The translations under genes and the position numbers were made by a program. Positions 35,516 through 45,787 of a stretch of DNA of 64,000 nt are shown in pieces. The notes under the pieces were generated by a model that did not search any database, was not told the origin of the DNA, and saw nothing but the letters and a program-made list of their open reading frames with translations. The DNA lies in contig LATX02000183.1 in assembly GCA_001466705.2 (NCBI GenBank), positions 372,001-436,000 of the forward strand, written 5' to 3'. The DNA is from Moniliophthora roreri (Eukaryota; Basidiomycota; Agaricomycetes; Agaricales; Marasmiaceae). Within the stretch, counting starts at the first letter, position 1; each line of letters opens with the position of its first letter.

Positions 35516-37794
35516 ATGTTCACAGGTCTTCTCTATCTCTTCTCCCTTCTATGTTCCCTTGTGATCGCCCAGCTCCCACTTCCAAATCCGCCGTTTCTAC
35601 CCCCGAACTCCTCAGCTGGTTCCGAGGCCTCCTCCGGTTATCCTAATCCTCAGTGGTCTACACTTCTTGGCAACCTTTTTTACTTCTACGAAGCACAGCG
35701 CAGTGGTGACCTTCCAACGACGAACAGAGTTTCGTGGAGAAACTCTAGCTGTGCAGACGACGGAAAGGATGTGGGAATCGATCTTAGCGGTCAGTTTGTT
35801 TCAGAGCAATAGTTTGCGTTTGCAACAAGCTCATCATGTCTCAGGTGGTTATTACGACGCTGGAGGTACTTATACTCGCTATTGGAACAAAGCGCTCTCG
35901 TTTCTCAAGTACAATTCCAGATTATATCAAAGCCACCTACCCTCTCGTTTGTCTCGTTACTCAAGTTGGAGACGCCCTTATGACACGTGTTTACCACAGG
36001 CATTCACGCTCATGTCGGTCTGCTGGGGTGCTACGGACTTCGGTAGAGGTGTGTTTCGCTTAATGGTTGGCTGAAGTTACATTCGTTCAAGTTCACGTCC
36101 GTTCAGGTTATGATTTGGCCAACCAAACGGCCTACCTGGATGACATGCTGCGCTGGGGGTTAGATTGGCTAATCAAGGTCCGTCCCGCTTACCAGAGTTC
36201 ATCATCTGCTGAACATCTAGACTTCAGGCGCATCCAAAAAACGACACGCTTTTTGTCACCGTTGCTGACCGTTGAGTACAGCTCTCACTGATATTCGCGG
36301 ATAGTCTAAATAGAACCGTCTACAGCGGACGTCGATAATGGATATTGGGGCGGGGACCAAAGTATACCAAAGCCTCGACCATCTTTTCAGATCAATAGCA
36401 CACACCCCGGCACAGATGTTGCCGCAGGTACAGCCGCAGCATTCGCGGCCTGTTCAAACCTGTACTCCGGAAGAGGATTCGGCGGGGCCTTCTCATCTCC
36501 CGCTTCGCTCCAGAACGCATCTTACTCGCAAACACTTCTAACACATGCCCAGCAATTATACGATTTCGCGAAGAATGCTCCTCAAATTAACTACCAGAAA
36601 TCGGTGCCGAATGTCGCTGAAACGTACGGGTCTAATTCTTTCGGAGACGATCTTGCAATTGCCGCACTCTTTTTGGCATTTGGGACGAATTCGACTTCGC
36701 TTTATCAAGAATCCGAGGACTACTTCAAGAAGGACAACCTTGGAAATCGAGATGTCGTTTTCAATTGGGATTCGAAAACGCCTGGATTGTACATTCTGTT
36801 TGCTCAAATTGCTCAGTCGGGTGCAAACCTTGGCGGCAGCCTTTCAACTTGGCAGGGCGAAGCCGAACGATATTTGGATCGAATCGTAAATGGGAAAGGA
36901 CCAGCATACCTTACTTCGGGTGAGTTTCTTTACAGACACAGTGGCGAGTTGGATTTAGATTTATATTGATTCAGGCGGTCTTCTCTATTACCCGGACGAC
37001 TCCGATGAGGCGTCTCTAAATCCCGCTCTCAATGCTGCCGTACTATTAAACAGATATGCGCAAATGGCCTCGACTCCGGACAAGAAATCTTCATATTTGG
37101 TACCGTTAGCTACCCTCATCTCAAGCTTTTGATCGTTAAATATCAATCATCGTAGCAATACTCCCGTAATCAAGTTGATTATGCGCTAGGAAAGAACCCC
37201 ATGAACGGTGCGGGCTACCTATTCTCTTAAGTATACGGCTCTGATTGCTGTCGCAGTTCCGTATATCGTGGGATCGAATCCGAACTCCCCTTCGAATCCC
37301 CACTCTGCCATGGCTAGTGGTGGTAGTGACATCTATCACATCGACACGTCTCCCCCAACAATGACCTACACGTTATACGGAGCTGTCATTGGAGGTCCGG
37401 ATAAGTCAGACAACTACTATGACATTCGCAGAGATTGGCCTCAGACAGAGGTGAGCGGTAACCACAGATATGTACAGCGCATAGTATCGACTCTTTGGAC
37501 AATCAGGTTGCGCTTGATTACAATGCACCAATGCTTACGCTCGCAGCGATGCACGTTCTTAACGACACGAATGACCCTTTCTTCACCGCTCTACAAGCTG
37601 GAGAGTACGACAAGGTCAAACCACAGGGTGAACCTTGCGATGCTGCTATTTCGGATGGATGTGGCGAAGGATCTCGACTCAGCATGGCTGGAAAGATTGC
37701 ACTGGGTGTCATCTTTGGGATCACAGGTGTCACCATCATTGGACTTTTGGTTTGGTACTTCATCTCGGTTCGGAAACGCAAGACTGCTCATTAA
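35516..37794 (+). CDS. GH9 endoglucanase with C-terminal membrane anchor
   Basis: Cellulase-type glycoside hydrolase family 9. The start at 35516 gives MFTGLLYLFSLLCSLVIAQ, a signal peptide. The catalytic (alpha/alpha)6 domain is complete: LFYFYEAQRSGDLPTTNRVS, WRNSSCADDGKDVGIDLSGG, and YYDAGDYIKATYPL with the catalytic DAGD pair joined across an intron. The domain continues VDNGYWGGDQSIPKPRPSF, 'NPHSAMASGGSDIYHIDTSP' and 'WPQTEVALDYNAPMLTLAA', which carries the acid/base Glu. The C-terminus has IALGVIFGITGVTIIGLLVW then YFISVRKRKTAH, one helix with basic flank. The enzyme is therefore likely tethered to the plasma membrane rather than freely secreted, as reported for a basidiomycete GH9 subgroup. 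No cellulose-binding module is seen. Confidence 0.93.
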
Positions 37795-38069
37795 TTGCAC
37801 CACATATCTTGGATGGTTGGACTTTGGGTGGATTATGGGACTTTTCATTTTAGAATCGCTGGAACCATGTGTATTTTCATGACCTCGGTTTACTGTACAT
37901 ACATTGACGACGCATAATGTTCTCTCATATCATAGGAATCATTAGAGTTGGGCTTAACGTTGATGCTAAACAAGGACAAACTCAAATGCCAGGCAGAATG
38001 TGCTGGCAGTCTTCTAAAATAAACCACAACCAACACCCAACCAACACCCCCAAAAGACCGACGTTCAAG

Positions 38070-39325
38070 ATGGACAATGGTACGTGCTCAACGTCAGCAT
38101 CGACAACCACAATATTGGCGACAAGCTCGACCTGTTTTTCGACATTCCACTCAAGCTTGTCAATGTCGGCTCAAGGCCGACATTCGATTCGCCGTTCGGT
38201 TTGAAGTCAAGTCGACTTTCATTCAAAGACTGGTCGACCTTCTTCTCTTCGTTTTCGGTTTTTTCAAGAAACCCAACTCTCTTCGTGTTTCGATTCGGTT
38301 TCGCTATGGCACCAAATAGGTTCACCATCTCGAAAATGAAAGAAACGACAATGACATGTTCTACTCCCCGCTATCTCGACGTACCAACCTGACTGCCATT
38401 CACCCCACTCTCTTATCAGCCTGGTCACCCAACGATATTGCGCCCTCCAATGCAAGCATCAGTATTCCTACCCAGGACATTGCCAGTGGGCAAGAGGACT
38501 CCAACTATACGAATGGTGGAGAGAGGAACAGTGCACCTGCGAGAAGGTCTAGTAGGAGTAGGAGCCCTGGAGACAGAGGAAGGCGAGTTTCACATCCTTC
38601 CCTTTGCTATTCAATCCTGAACTACGACCAGTCGTCCCGTCGAAGCTAACAACCCAGGAAATAATTTGCACGTCTCCGGCCTGAGCAACAAGGTAGACAC
38701 TCGGGATCTTGAGGCGGCTTTTGCAAAAGTGGGCAGAGTATGTTTGTAATTCATTCTAATCCTGGCGTTATTTCTAAACGGAAGAACAGGTTTCGAAAGC
38801 CTCTGTGGTGTATGACCCTCACACTCGTGAATCCCGCCTGTTCGGATTCGTGACTATGGAGACGGCAGAAGAAGCAGATGCTGCCATCACTGCGCTCAAT
38901 GCTACTGAAATGATGGGCAAAGTTATCACTGTCCAAAAAGTCTGTTTCACTGTTTCCTTACTATTGTTCGGCACTGAAACATGTTCCTTGTACAGGCCCG
39001 CAGAGGTAGAGCACGGACACCTACTCCGGGAAGGTATCATGGTCCCAGCAAACGTAACACATCTCATTGTATTATCTTTTCTCCCTTCACACGTCCGACC
39101 TCTGACCCTTCACCCCCAGATGATCGACCATATGACCCACGGCCGTATGATTCTCGCTATGCTCGAGATTATGACGACAGAAGGCGTGGAGGGCGCGACG
39201 ACTACCGTGGTGGTAGAAGTCGGCATGACGATCGTGAACGATACAGAGACTACGACAGAGACAGATACCGTGATGACAGAAGATACGATGACAGAAGATA
39301 TGATGATCGTGAACGACGGTACTGA
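38070..39325 (+). CDS. RRM protein with Arg/Asp/Tyr-rich tail (Tra2/SR-like)
   Basis: Probable splicing regulator. The start at 38070 gives MDN, then a 415-bp first intron (38080-38494), then EDSNYTNGGERNSAPARRSS and RSRSPGDRGR, a short RS segment. One RRM follows over three exons: LHVSGLSNKVDTRDLEAAFA (RNP2 LHVSGL), KASVVYDPHTRESRLFGFVT (RNP1 RLFGFVTM) and 'ALNATEMMGKVITVQKARRG'. The post-RRM linker RARTPTPGRYHGP matches the Tra2-type linker. The tail is built of RYDDRR and DRERYRDYDRDRY units and ends RERRY at 39325. Order RS-RRM-RD suggests a transformer-2-beta relative. Confidence 0.8.
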
Positions 39326-39633
39326 GTAGCTTTGGCTGAAGCTTGTGGGGCTCGCAGTATCACATCCCTTCGTACTCTCGCTTTCAATGTTTCATTTTCG
39401 TATCTGAGTTATTTGTTTCGTATTTAGGAATGGAATGCTATCCAATCTATAACTCCACATCTGGCGTCTTGTATTCCTGTCACTATAAATGTTCAGGCTA
39501 CTGTCTCATGTCAAGTTTCAAGTTAACATGCCATCGATTGTCTATTACAATTGATTTCAACAAGTAATTGAAGGTGGCTCTACGAATCATACTTAGCATC
39601 AAAAGGTTCTACATGACCAACACGACAAATGCA
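39326..39633. other. Convergent 3' intergenic region
   Basis: A 308-bp gap between the RRM protein and MET10 stop codons. No gene seen. Confidence 0.5.
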
Positions 39634-42600
39634 TCAATATACCTGAGGTTCAGGGTAATTAGTCCCGAAAAATAAACATGCAACTATCGAACCAACCTCT
39701 AGGACGTATCTTTCTTCTTCTTTTAAACCCTCCAGATATTCACCAGCGGCCTTTGCATCTATTCCCTTGTATGTTTCCATTGCATTGCAGAGGGCCTCAA
39801 ATACATCTGGAACGGGCCACGTAGGACCACAAAGGTAAAAAACGCCATTCTGCTCATGGAGCATGTCTATCAAGGCCTTCGAGTCTTCAAGCATCCTGTG
39901 TTGGATATATACCTTTTTCGGACCATCCCGCGAGAAGGCCAATCCGGCGCGGGTAATAACCCCATCCAAGATAAAGGCTTCGATTTCTTCGCCGTAAAGG
40001 TACTCCTGAGACTGGTGTCGAGAACCAAAATAGTAATAAACAGGACCTATTTCTTTGCCCTGAGAAACGAGCCAAGCCTTGTGTTGAAGAAAAGCACGGA
40101 AGGGAGCAGCACCGGTTCCCAACCCCGCCATTATAAGAGGCTGTTTATCGTCGGGAGGAAGCTGTGCACGTTCGTCAGTTCCGAGCCAGTCCTACTGGAA
40201 ATGCTTGAGAACACGAACCTTCATAACACTGGGTTTGATGGACACAGTAACCTTCTGTCCAATTTTTAGTCCTGCGAGGTATTTCGTGCATTGTCCATAT
40301 CGCGGGGATCCTATAAAGAGTTCAAAAATGAGAAATGGGAAGCCACTTAACAATACTTACCACTGGGGGTTATCCACTCCACTGTGACAACTAGTAGGTC
40401 AACTCGGTTGCCAACGACACTTTGAGCGCTAGCGATACTGTAATGCCTAGGTTTGATGTCTCCAACAAGCTCGCAAAGTGTCTCGATGCCAGGTTTCGCA
40501 CTGGGGTACATGCGAAGAACGTCTGCAAACGTTACGGTGTCCTTCTCCGAGAGCTTCTTGTAAGTAGACGAGCCTTCTGCAGATCCAATAAACAGCAAGG
40601 CGTGTTTGTCCACAGACGTCGTCGCATGAGCAGCGAGGTCGGTATAGAAAGCTTTTGGAGGATGTCCGAAGAGGTCTATTTGCTGCTGCAGCGCTTGCAT
40701 AACAGTTCGGGTGTGCATTCGACCCTCGCTGTTAGGCACTGGAATGGTGATCAATTGATTGAGATCCGCACCATACCACTCGCAGAAATCGAGTACCTCC
40801 TGCCCGTCATTCCACCCATGTATGCCCAACGCTTCACCGATAGCGTACTTCAAGCCCGTCCCACTAGTGTCGAACTCGAGATGGAAAACATTTCGATCAT
40901 ATTCCTTAGGAGTTAACCGCCTGTTGACCGTGCAAGTCACCAAGTACGTGCGGTCCGGAACTTCTGGACGAAGGGCTGGATTCTGAGGAAACTCTTCGTT
41001 GCTCTCTGGGACCGGAGGTGTGAATGCTGAAGGGAAAATGATATGTTTGGCTGCGTCGTGCCATGAGCCCAGGACTGCACCATTGACAACGGTCTCTCCG
41101 TCGTAAGTTTCGACAGCGATTGCATTAAACTCGAATCGTTTAAGAGGCGAAGAGCTCTGATCACCCGAAGGAGGGAGTACATCAAGCTCTTCAAGGGCCT
41201 CCCACACGCGGGTATGAATTTTGCCTAAATCCACCCCTTCGATAGCATCTCCAACGGTATCCCGAGCAACTGCAAGTACAGCATCTGACGTTGCAGCAGC
41301 TCCGAGGTAGAGTCTCAGAAATGCGAGATAGACAACGACGCTTGCAATATCACCTCGACTAAAGCCCACATCCTCTGTAAAATTCGATGCGATTGATTCG
41401 GCGTCAATGACGAAAGATCGAAGATCTCTCTCTGACAGAAGAGAAGCGGCAGGAGCGGGAAGGGATGCGAAAAATTCCTCTGGGGTCCATGATGTTGCAA
41501 TGAGGATGAGTGCTCCCGGCCTGGCATAGTTCAATACAGCATGCGTCTTCATAATGCTTGGGTCCAAGACAGCGAGGAAATCCGCATCTCCGCTGCTTCC
41601 CAAGTCGAAAGGGATCACAAAGGGAATTGGAAGCTCGTGCTGGTCCTTTTTGGAATGCAAGAGAATACGGCTAGCCGTGATACCTCCACGTTTAGAAAAT
41701 ACATCATGATCAGTAAGAAGATGGGCGGAAACACCTTGACTCGTAAGTAAGGCGTTCTCGACGAGGCCGGATGCTGGCAAAAGCGTGGATTCAGGTGTGT
41801 TGAAAAACAAAAGCTTCCTGAGATACTTGGGTGGTGGCGGTTTGCTGAGGAACGAGATTATCTTTGAAAGATAATAGAAGAAACCGTCTTCTCGCAACAG
41901 CAGCTCCTGTGTACGGGCGGGGATAATACGGTGAGAATGAATGGATAGGGTGTTCATGGAGACCAGGAAAGCGGCAATAACGTCCATGTACACAGGTCCT
42001 TGTGTCGCTGCGTTTGGTACATCATCCAAAACATGGATAGTTTTCACCGTAGAAGGAATAACGCAACGTAAAGCGTCCTCATTCCAAGGTCGCAGGACGT
42101 TGACAGATACTACACCTAGGCCTGGTGTGTGGCGCGCAATGGCCCTTGCTGCGAGAGCAAATGGACCGTTGAGTAGAATAATGGCAGTGTGGGCGTTCAG
42201 GTCTCCTGTATAGTCAAAAAATGAATAACCCGCTTGCTTTACAACTTCCTCTATAGATCCTCCCTGGAGTTGCTGTTCGGACAGAGGGAGCACAGCGTGA
42301 CCTATTTCACGACCTGTACTGAAATGATCGAATAGATGGATGACGTGGGATCTGGTGAGTTTGTAGGCAATTTGTGTGAAATGGATGATTTCGCGGGCAG
42401 TCGACGAAAGTAAAACGACGATGTTGTTTGGAAGAATGGACATCGTCGATGTGAGGGATGCCAACGATGGTGAGAGTGCAAAGGCCTCTCCCACTGGCGT
42501 TACAGTTGGCACCTGAACGACCAATCTACTGGAGGCCGTAGCCGTAGGTAGATGCGATAACGCGGGAGCCATCTTCGCCAAGCCATGAGGAGAGGTATAG

Positions 42601-42962
42601 GCGGTCAAAACTGCACCAGTGGCAGTATCGGAGCTGGTACCCTCAGATAATCTCCCGACTAGACTCAAGCCGGCACCGGCTCTTGTCTGCAAATCAACCG
42701 TATGCGCAGTTCCCTTCTGTGTCTTTGCCCATTCCCTGGTTAGTGTTCCGAATCCAACCTGTTCAGCGAGGTCGTATACGTATACTGCAGAGGAGTTTTT
42801 CGAACGTGAGGCGAGGAATTCCACAATGGTTGAGGCGGGGATTTTGGGGTCATGTAGTAGCTTTTCTAATGTAGCTTCAATGAAGCTGGCGGTCACAGGG
42901 GATATAGGTGAAGCCAAAGTGACTGAAGAGGCCGTGGATATCGCAGGTATCTCGCGAGTCAT
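39634..42962 (-). CDS. MET10: Sulfite reductase [NADPH] flavoprotein (alpha) subunit
   Basis: Reducing subunit of assimilatory sulfite reductase; it passes electrons from NADPH to the haem subunit in methionine and cysteine synthesis. A long first exon from 42962 (MTREIPAISTASSVTLAS) carries the fungal pyruvate:ferredoxin-oxidoreductase-like N-terminal part, such as 'VVVLLSSTAREIIHF'-type sequence. The FAD-binding part follows: YLVTCTVNRRLTPKEYDRNV, 'GEALGIHGWNDGQEVLDFCE' and IKPRHYSIASAQSVVGNRVD, the RxYS FAD site. The NADPH domain is in the downstream exons: MAGLGTGAAPFRAFLQHKAW (GxGTGxAPFR), 'YYYFGSRHQSQEYLYGEE' and 'LCGPTWPVPDV'. The last exon is VY and stop, after an intron. No flavodoxin domain is seen, as in other fungal Met10. 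Length is about 1050 residues. Confidence 0.95.
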
Positions 42963-43223
42963 GGCGAACGTGGAGGTTCTTGGTGAACCTTGAGAATGAC
43001 CAACATTTTAAATTTCCATCACCCGGACATTGCGGAAGAGTGAGGGGATTGCAAATTCTGAGCCGAAAGCACGCCTTCCGATGGCACGTGCACTAATCTG
43101 TCCGCGCGCCCCAATTCGTCTGATGTTGGAGGCAATCGCACTGCAATCGTTCTGACTTATCGTCTGGCCTCTCTCTAGTTTCTTGCTTTCTGCTCATCAG
43201 TCTATCTGTCTTTTAATTCCCTG

Positions 43224-44337
43224 ATGTCGATTAACGTACTCAATCATCCCATAGTCAACACTCAGCTCAGCAAGCTCCGGCAAGCAAACACCAGCTCTAA
43301 GGACTTCAGAGAAGTCTGTGTTCTCCAAAAGATCCTGTTGTTTATCTCACATTTCTACTCTCATCCAAGGGAATACATCAGATCAGTTTGATTCTGGGCA
43401 TTGAAGCGACTCGTTCCCTGGAACAGGTTCCGTTCGAAGGAGTGCGTCTGATCCAATCTATTGTGGAACTCATTTTTCACGCTAGGATTGACAGGACTCT
43501 CCAGTTGGACGATTCACAGGATCCGTTATCAAGCCTCAGATCGGTAAACGGAATGAAGTTTGCTTCAACCCCGCATTCTGACCTGACTTTTCGTCAGGCC
43601 TTACGCCTATTCTTCGTGCTGGATTAGGAATGTCCGATGCTTTGGCGAGTCACAACTTCTTATTCCGATTGACTTTATGCTAATGCAAATCATTATAGCT
43701 GTCGTTACTTCCGGAAGCACCAGTCTATCACCTTGGTCGGTCTGTCAAAACATCTCCTCATAACGCTAACACGTATCGTTAGGGCTGTTCCGCGAGAAAG
43801 TTTCACTTCAGCCAGTAGAATGTGAGTATTCATTGCCCACGTGGCCCTCGCCAGCACCTAAGAATTCGAAGATTACTCCAAGCTTCCCGCAACTCCTCCT
43901 GTGGATATGGTCTACATATTGGATCCCTTAATCGCAACGGGAGGCACTGCACGGGCTGCACTGCAGATGGTTCTGGACTGGGGGATTCCCGGTATGAGTA
44001 TTGTTTCTGTTGAACGTAGATCCGGTTGCTTAAAGGAAATACAGCGGATAAGATCAAGCTGCTCTGCGTGTTAGCTTCCAAACAAGGTGTGCAGGCTATA
44101 CATGAAGAATTCCCGACCGTCGAGGTAAGCAAGCCTATACATCAATAACCAACATCCAAATAGTGACACTCGGGCATATGAGATTTGGGTTGCTGCCGTG
44201 GACAATGAATTAACGAGCCAGGGCATTATTAGCCCCGGCCTTGGTGACGCGGTGAGCCTGCCAGTCTAATAAATGAGATAGATATTCACACATTGGCTCT
44301 ACAGGGTGACCGTTTGTTCAACACCATTCGGCAGTGA
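43224..44337 (+). CDS. FUR1: Uracil phosphoribosyltransferase
   Basis: Pyrimidine salvage enzyme making UMP from uracil and PRPP. The start at 43224 gives MSINVLNHPIVNTQLSKLRQ, the family N-terminus. Six or more exons follow: LILGIEATRSLEQVPFEG, SPVGRFTGSVIKPQIGLTPI with LRAGLGMSDAL, 'HLGLFREKVSLQPVEYYSKL', and the PRPP loop VYILDPLIATGGTARAALQM. Then come 'DKIKLLCVLASKQGVQAIHE' and the uracil-binding C-terminal GIISPGLGDAGDRLFNTIRQ. The stop is at 44337. All key motifs are intact and the length is about 215 residues. It converges on RRP8 with only 28 bp between the stop codons. Confidence 0.95.
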
Positions 44338-44365
44338 AGAGCACGAACCACGTACTTGTACAGCG

Positions 44366-45724
44366 TTATCGTCGCTTGTATTCACAAGGTTTCAAGATAT
44401 CACCCTGGGCTAATATTCCGGACCACTCCTTGTCACTTTTGTATTTCCGAGCAATCTTCTTGAAATCAAATAACGTGAAGTGGGTGTTTTTATCGTCCTG
44501 GGTATCAGATATCAACACGAGTACTTCAAAGAGGCGCAGTATTTGCTACCTTTGATTTCAGCTTAAAGCCAATGGAACTAATGAGACTGACGAAGCGCTC
44601 CACATCTATGAATCGACTAGCGACTTCAGCTATCTTCAAATCCCCGCTACAATTTTCATGAGAATATATTCGAATATACCCCCGCAAAGGAAGAACAAGT
44701 ATACACTCACTCAGCTTTGAGAATTCGCCACGCCTCCCTTATTGAACTGGGCCAATTGGTACCCATAAGACTGAGGGAGAAGACGACAACGTCTACGACT
44801 TGTCCTTCTCCATTTGATTTGTGGCCGTCGGATCCTTCTGAGCCAGGAAGGGGAAGTCTTCCACATATGTCTGTTTCCACGACAAATGGACTATCGGACA
44901 TCAAGTCGTAGGAGAGGACAGCCATCCCCTCTGGAATTAGATTGCGAGCGATAGCAGCGTCACCGCATCCCAAGTCTGCGATGACCGTTTTCTTGGGATA
45001 TTTGGCCAATGTAGAAATGAACTGGTCGACAGGATTGGTAGGCCAGGACTGGACTTGATTCCGAAAACCGTTGTGGTACTACCGATATATGAGTCTTGGG
45101 AGTATCTGCAAAGGAATTATGACATGCCTCGGTGTACATGGAAGGATCCTCTTGCATCAACCGCCGCGCCTCCTGGCTATCATTCTTGTATAGTATCTCG
45201 TTGATTAACCTGGTGGGCTTGAGAGTCTGACTACGTGGGAGTAAGAAAACTATATACCTGAACTGTGCACCCTCTAAACTCTGCTTCATGCTCTTTTGCA
45301 TCGCAGTAAGACTCGTTATCGACTCCTCCGAAGTTTCAATAGGTTGCTTCACGAAAGTTTCCTGTGACGCTGATCTTTCGTGTTTTGTTTTGGCCTTCTT
45401 AGCAGGCGGCAGAGAAGAGGTAGATTCACGCTTGTCCGCCGCCCTCAGGGGCATTGGGCGTGATATTTCCTTCTTCTTTATGCTCACATCTTGGGCCTTT
45501 GAGTGCTTCTTCTGCTTCTTCTTGGACTTGATGGGACCGTTGTCGCGAGTTTTCCCTGTAAGCGTCTTGACTATTTTCTCCAGATTGACCTCTGCAGATC
45601 GGATTTTCTTCTTCTCAGAGTCTGTGTCACTTGTTGGACGTTTTCGTTTCCGTGAACCACTTGTTGACGATTCCGCAACAGGAGTGTCGGGAACGGACCA
45701 TCCTGGCACTTCGAAGAGCGGCAT
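44366..45724 (-). CDS. RRP8: 25S rRNA (adenine-N1) methyltransferase Rrp8
   Basis: Nucleolar SAM-dependent enzyme that makes m1A in large-subunit rRNA during ribosome biogenesis. The start at 45724 gives MPLFEVPGWSVPDTPVAESS. A long Lys-rich extension follows, with several NLS-like runs (KSKKKQKKHSK, SRKRKRP). The catalytic domain starts 'RWINEILYKNDSQEARRLMQ' and YHNGFRNQVQSWPTNPVDQF. The SAM loop is 'TVIADLGCGDAAIARNL', then YDLMSDSPFVVETDICGRLP and 'VVVFSLSLMGTNWPSSIREA', the family signature SLMG(T)N. Two short C-terminal exons give LKIAEVASRFIDVERFVSLI and 'KNTHFTLFDFKKIARK', and the protein ends CEYKRR at 44366. Confidence 0.93.
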
Positions 45725-45787
45725 GGGACGAGAGGAAAAGTTGACTGCGTTACGTAAATCAGAACGTTGAGCTCTGTTGAGCTCGTC
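45725..45787. promoter_or_regulatory. 63-bp bidirectional intergenic region RRP8/VPS33
   Basis: Only 63 bp separate the divergent start codons, so both leaders and core promoters must overlap or extend into coding sequence. No TATA box is seen. Confidence 0.5.

Noticed and set aside
38805..39329. 174-codon plus-strand ORF ending in Thr/Glu-rich repeats
   Set aside because: Wrong-frame reading of the RRM gene; the true frame gives the RRM end and the Arg/Asp/Tyr tail.
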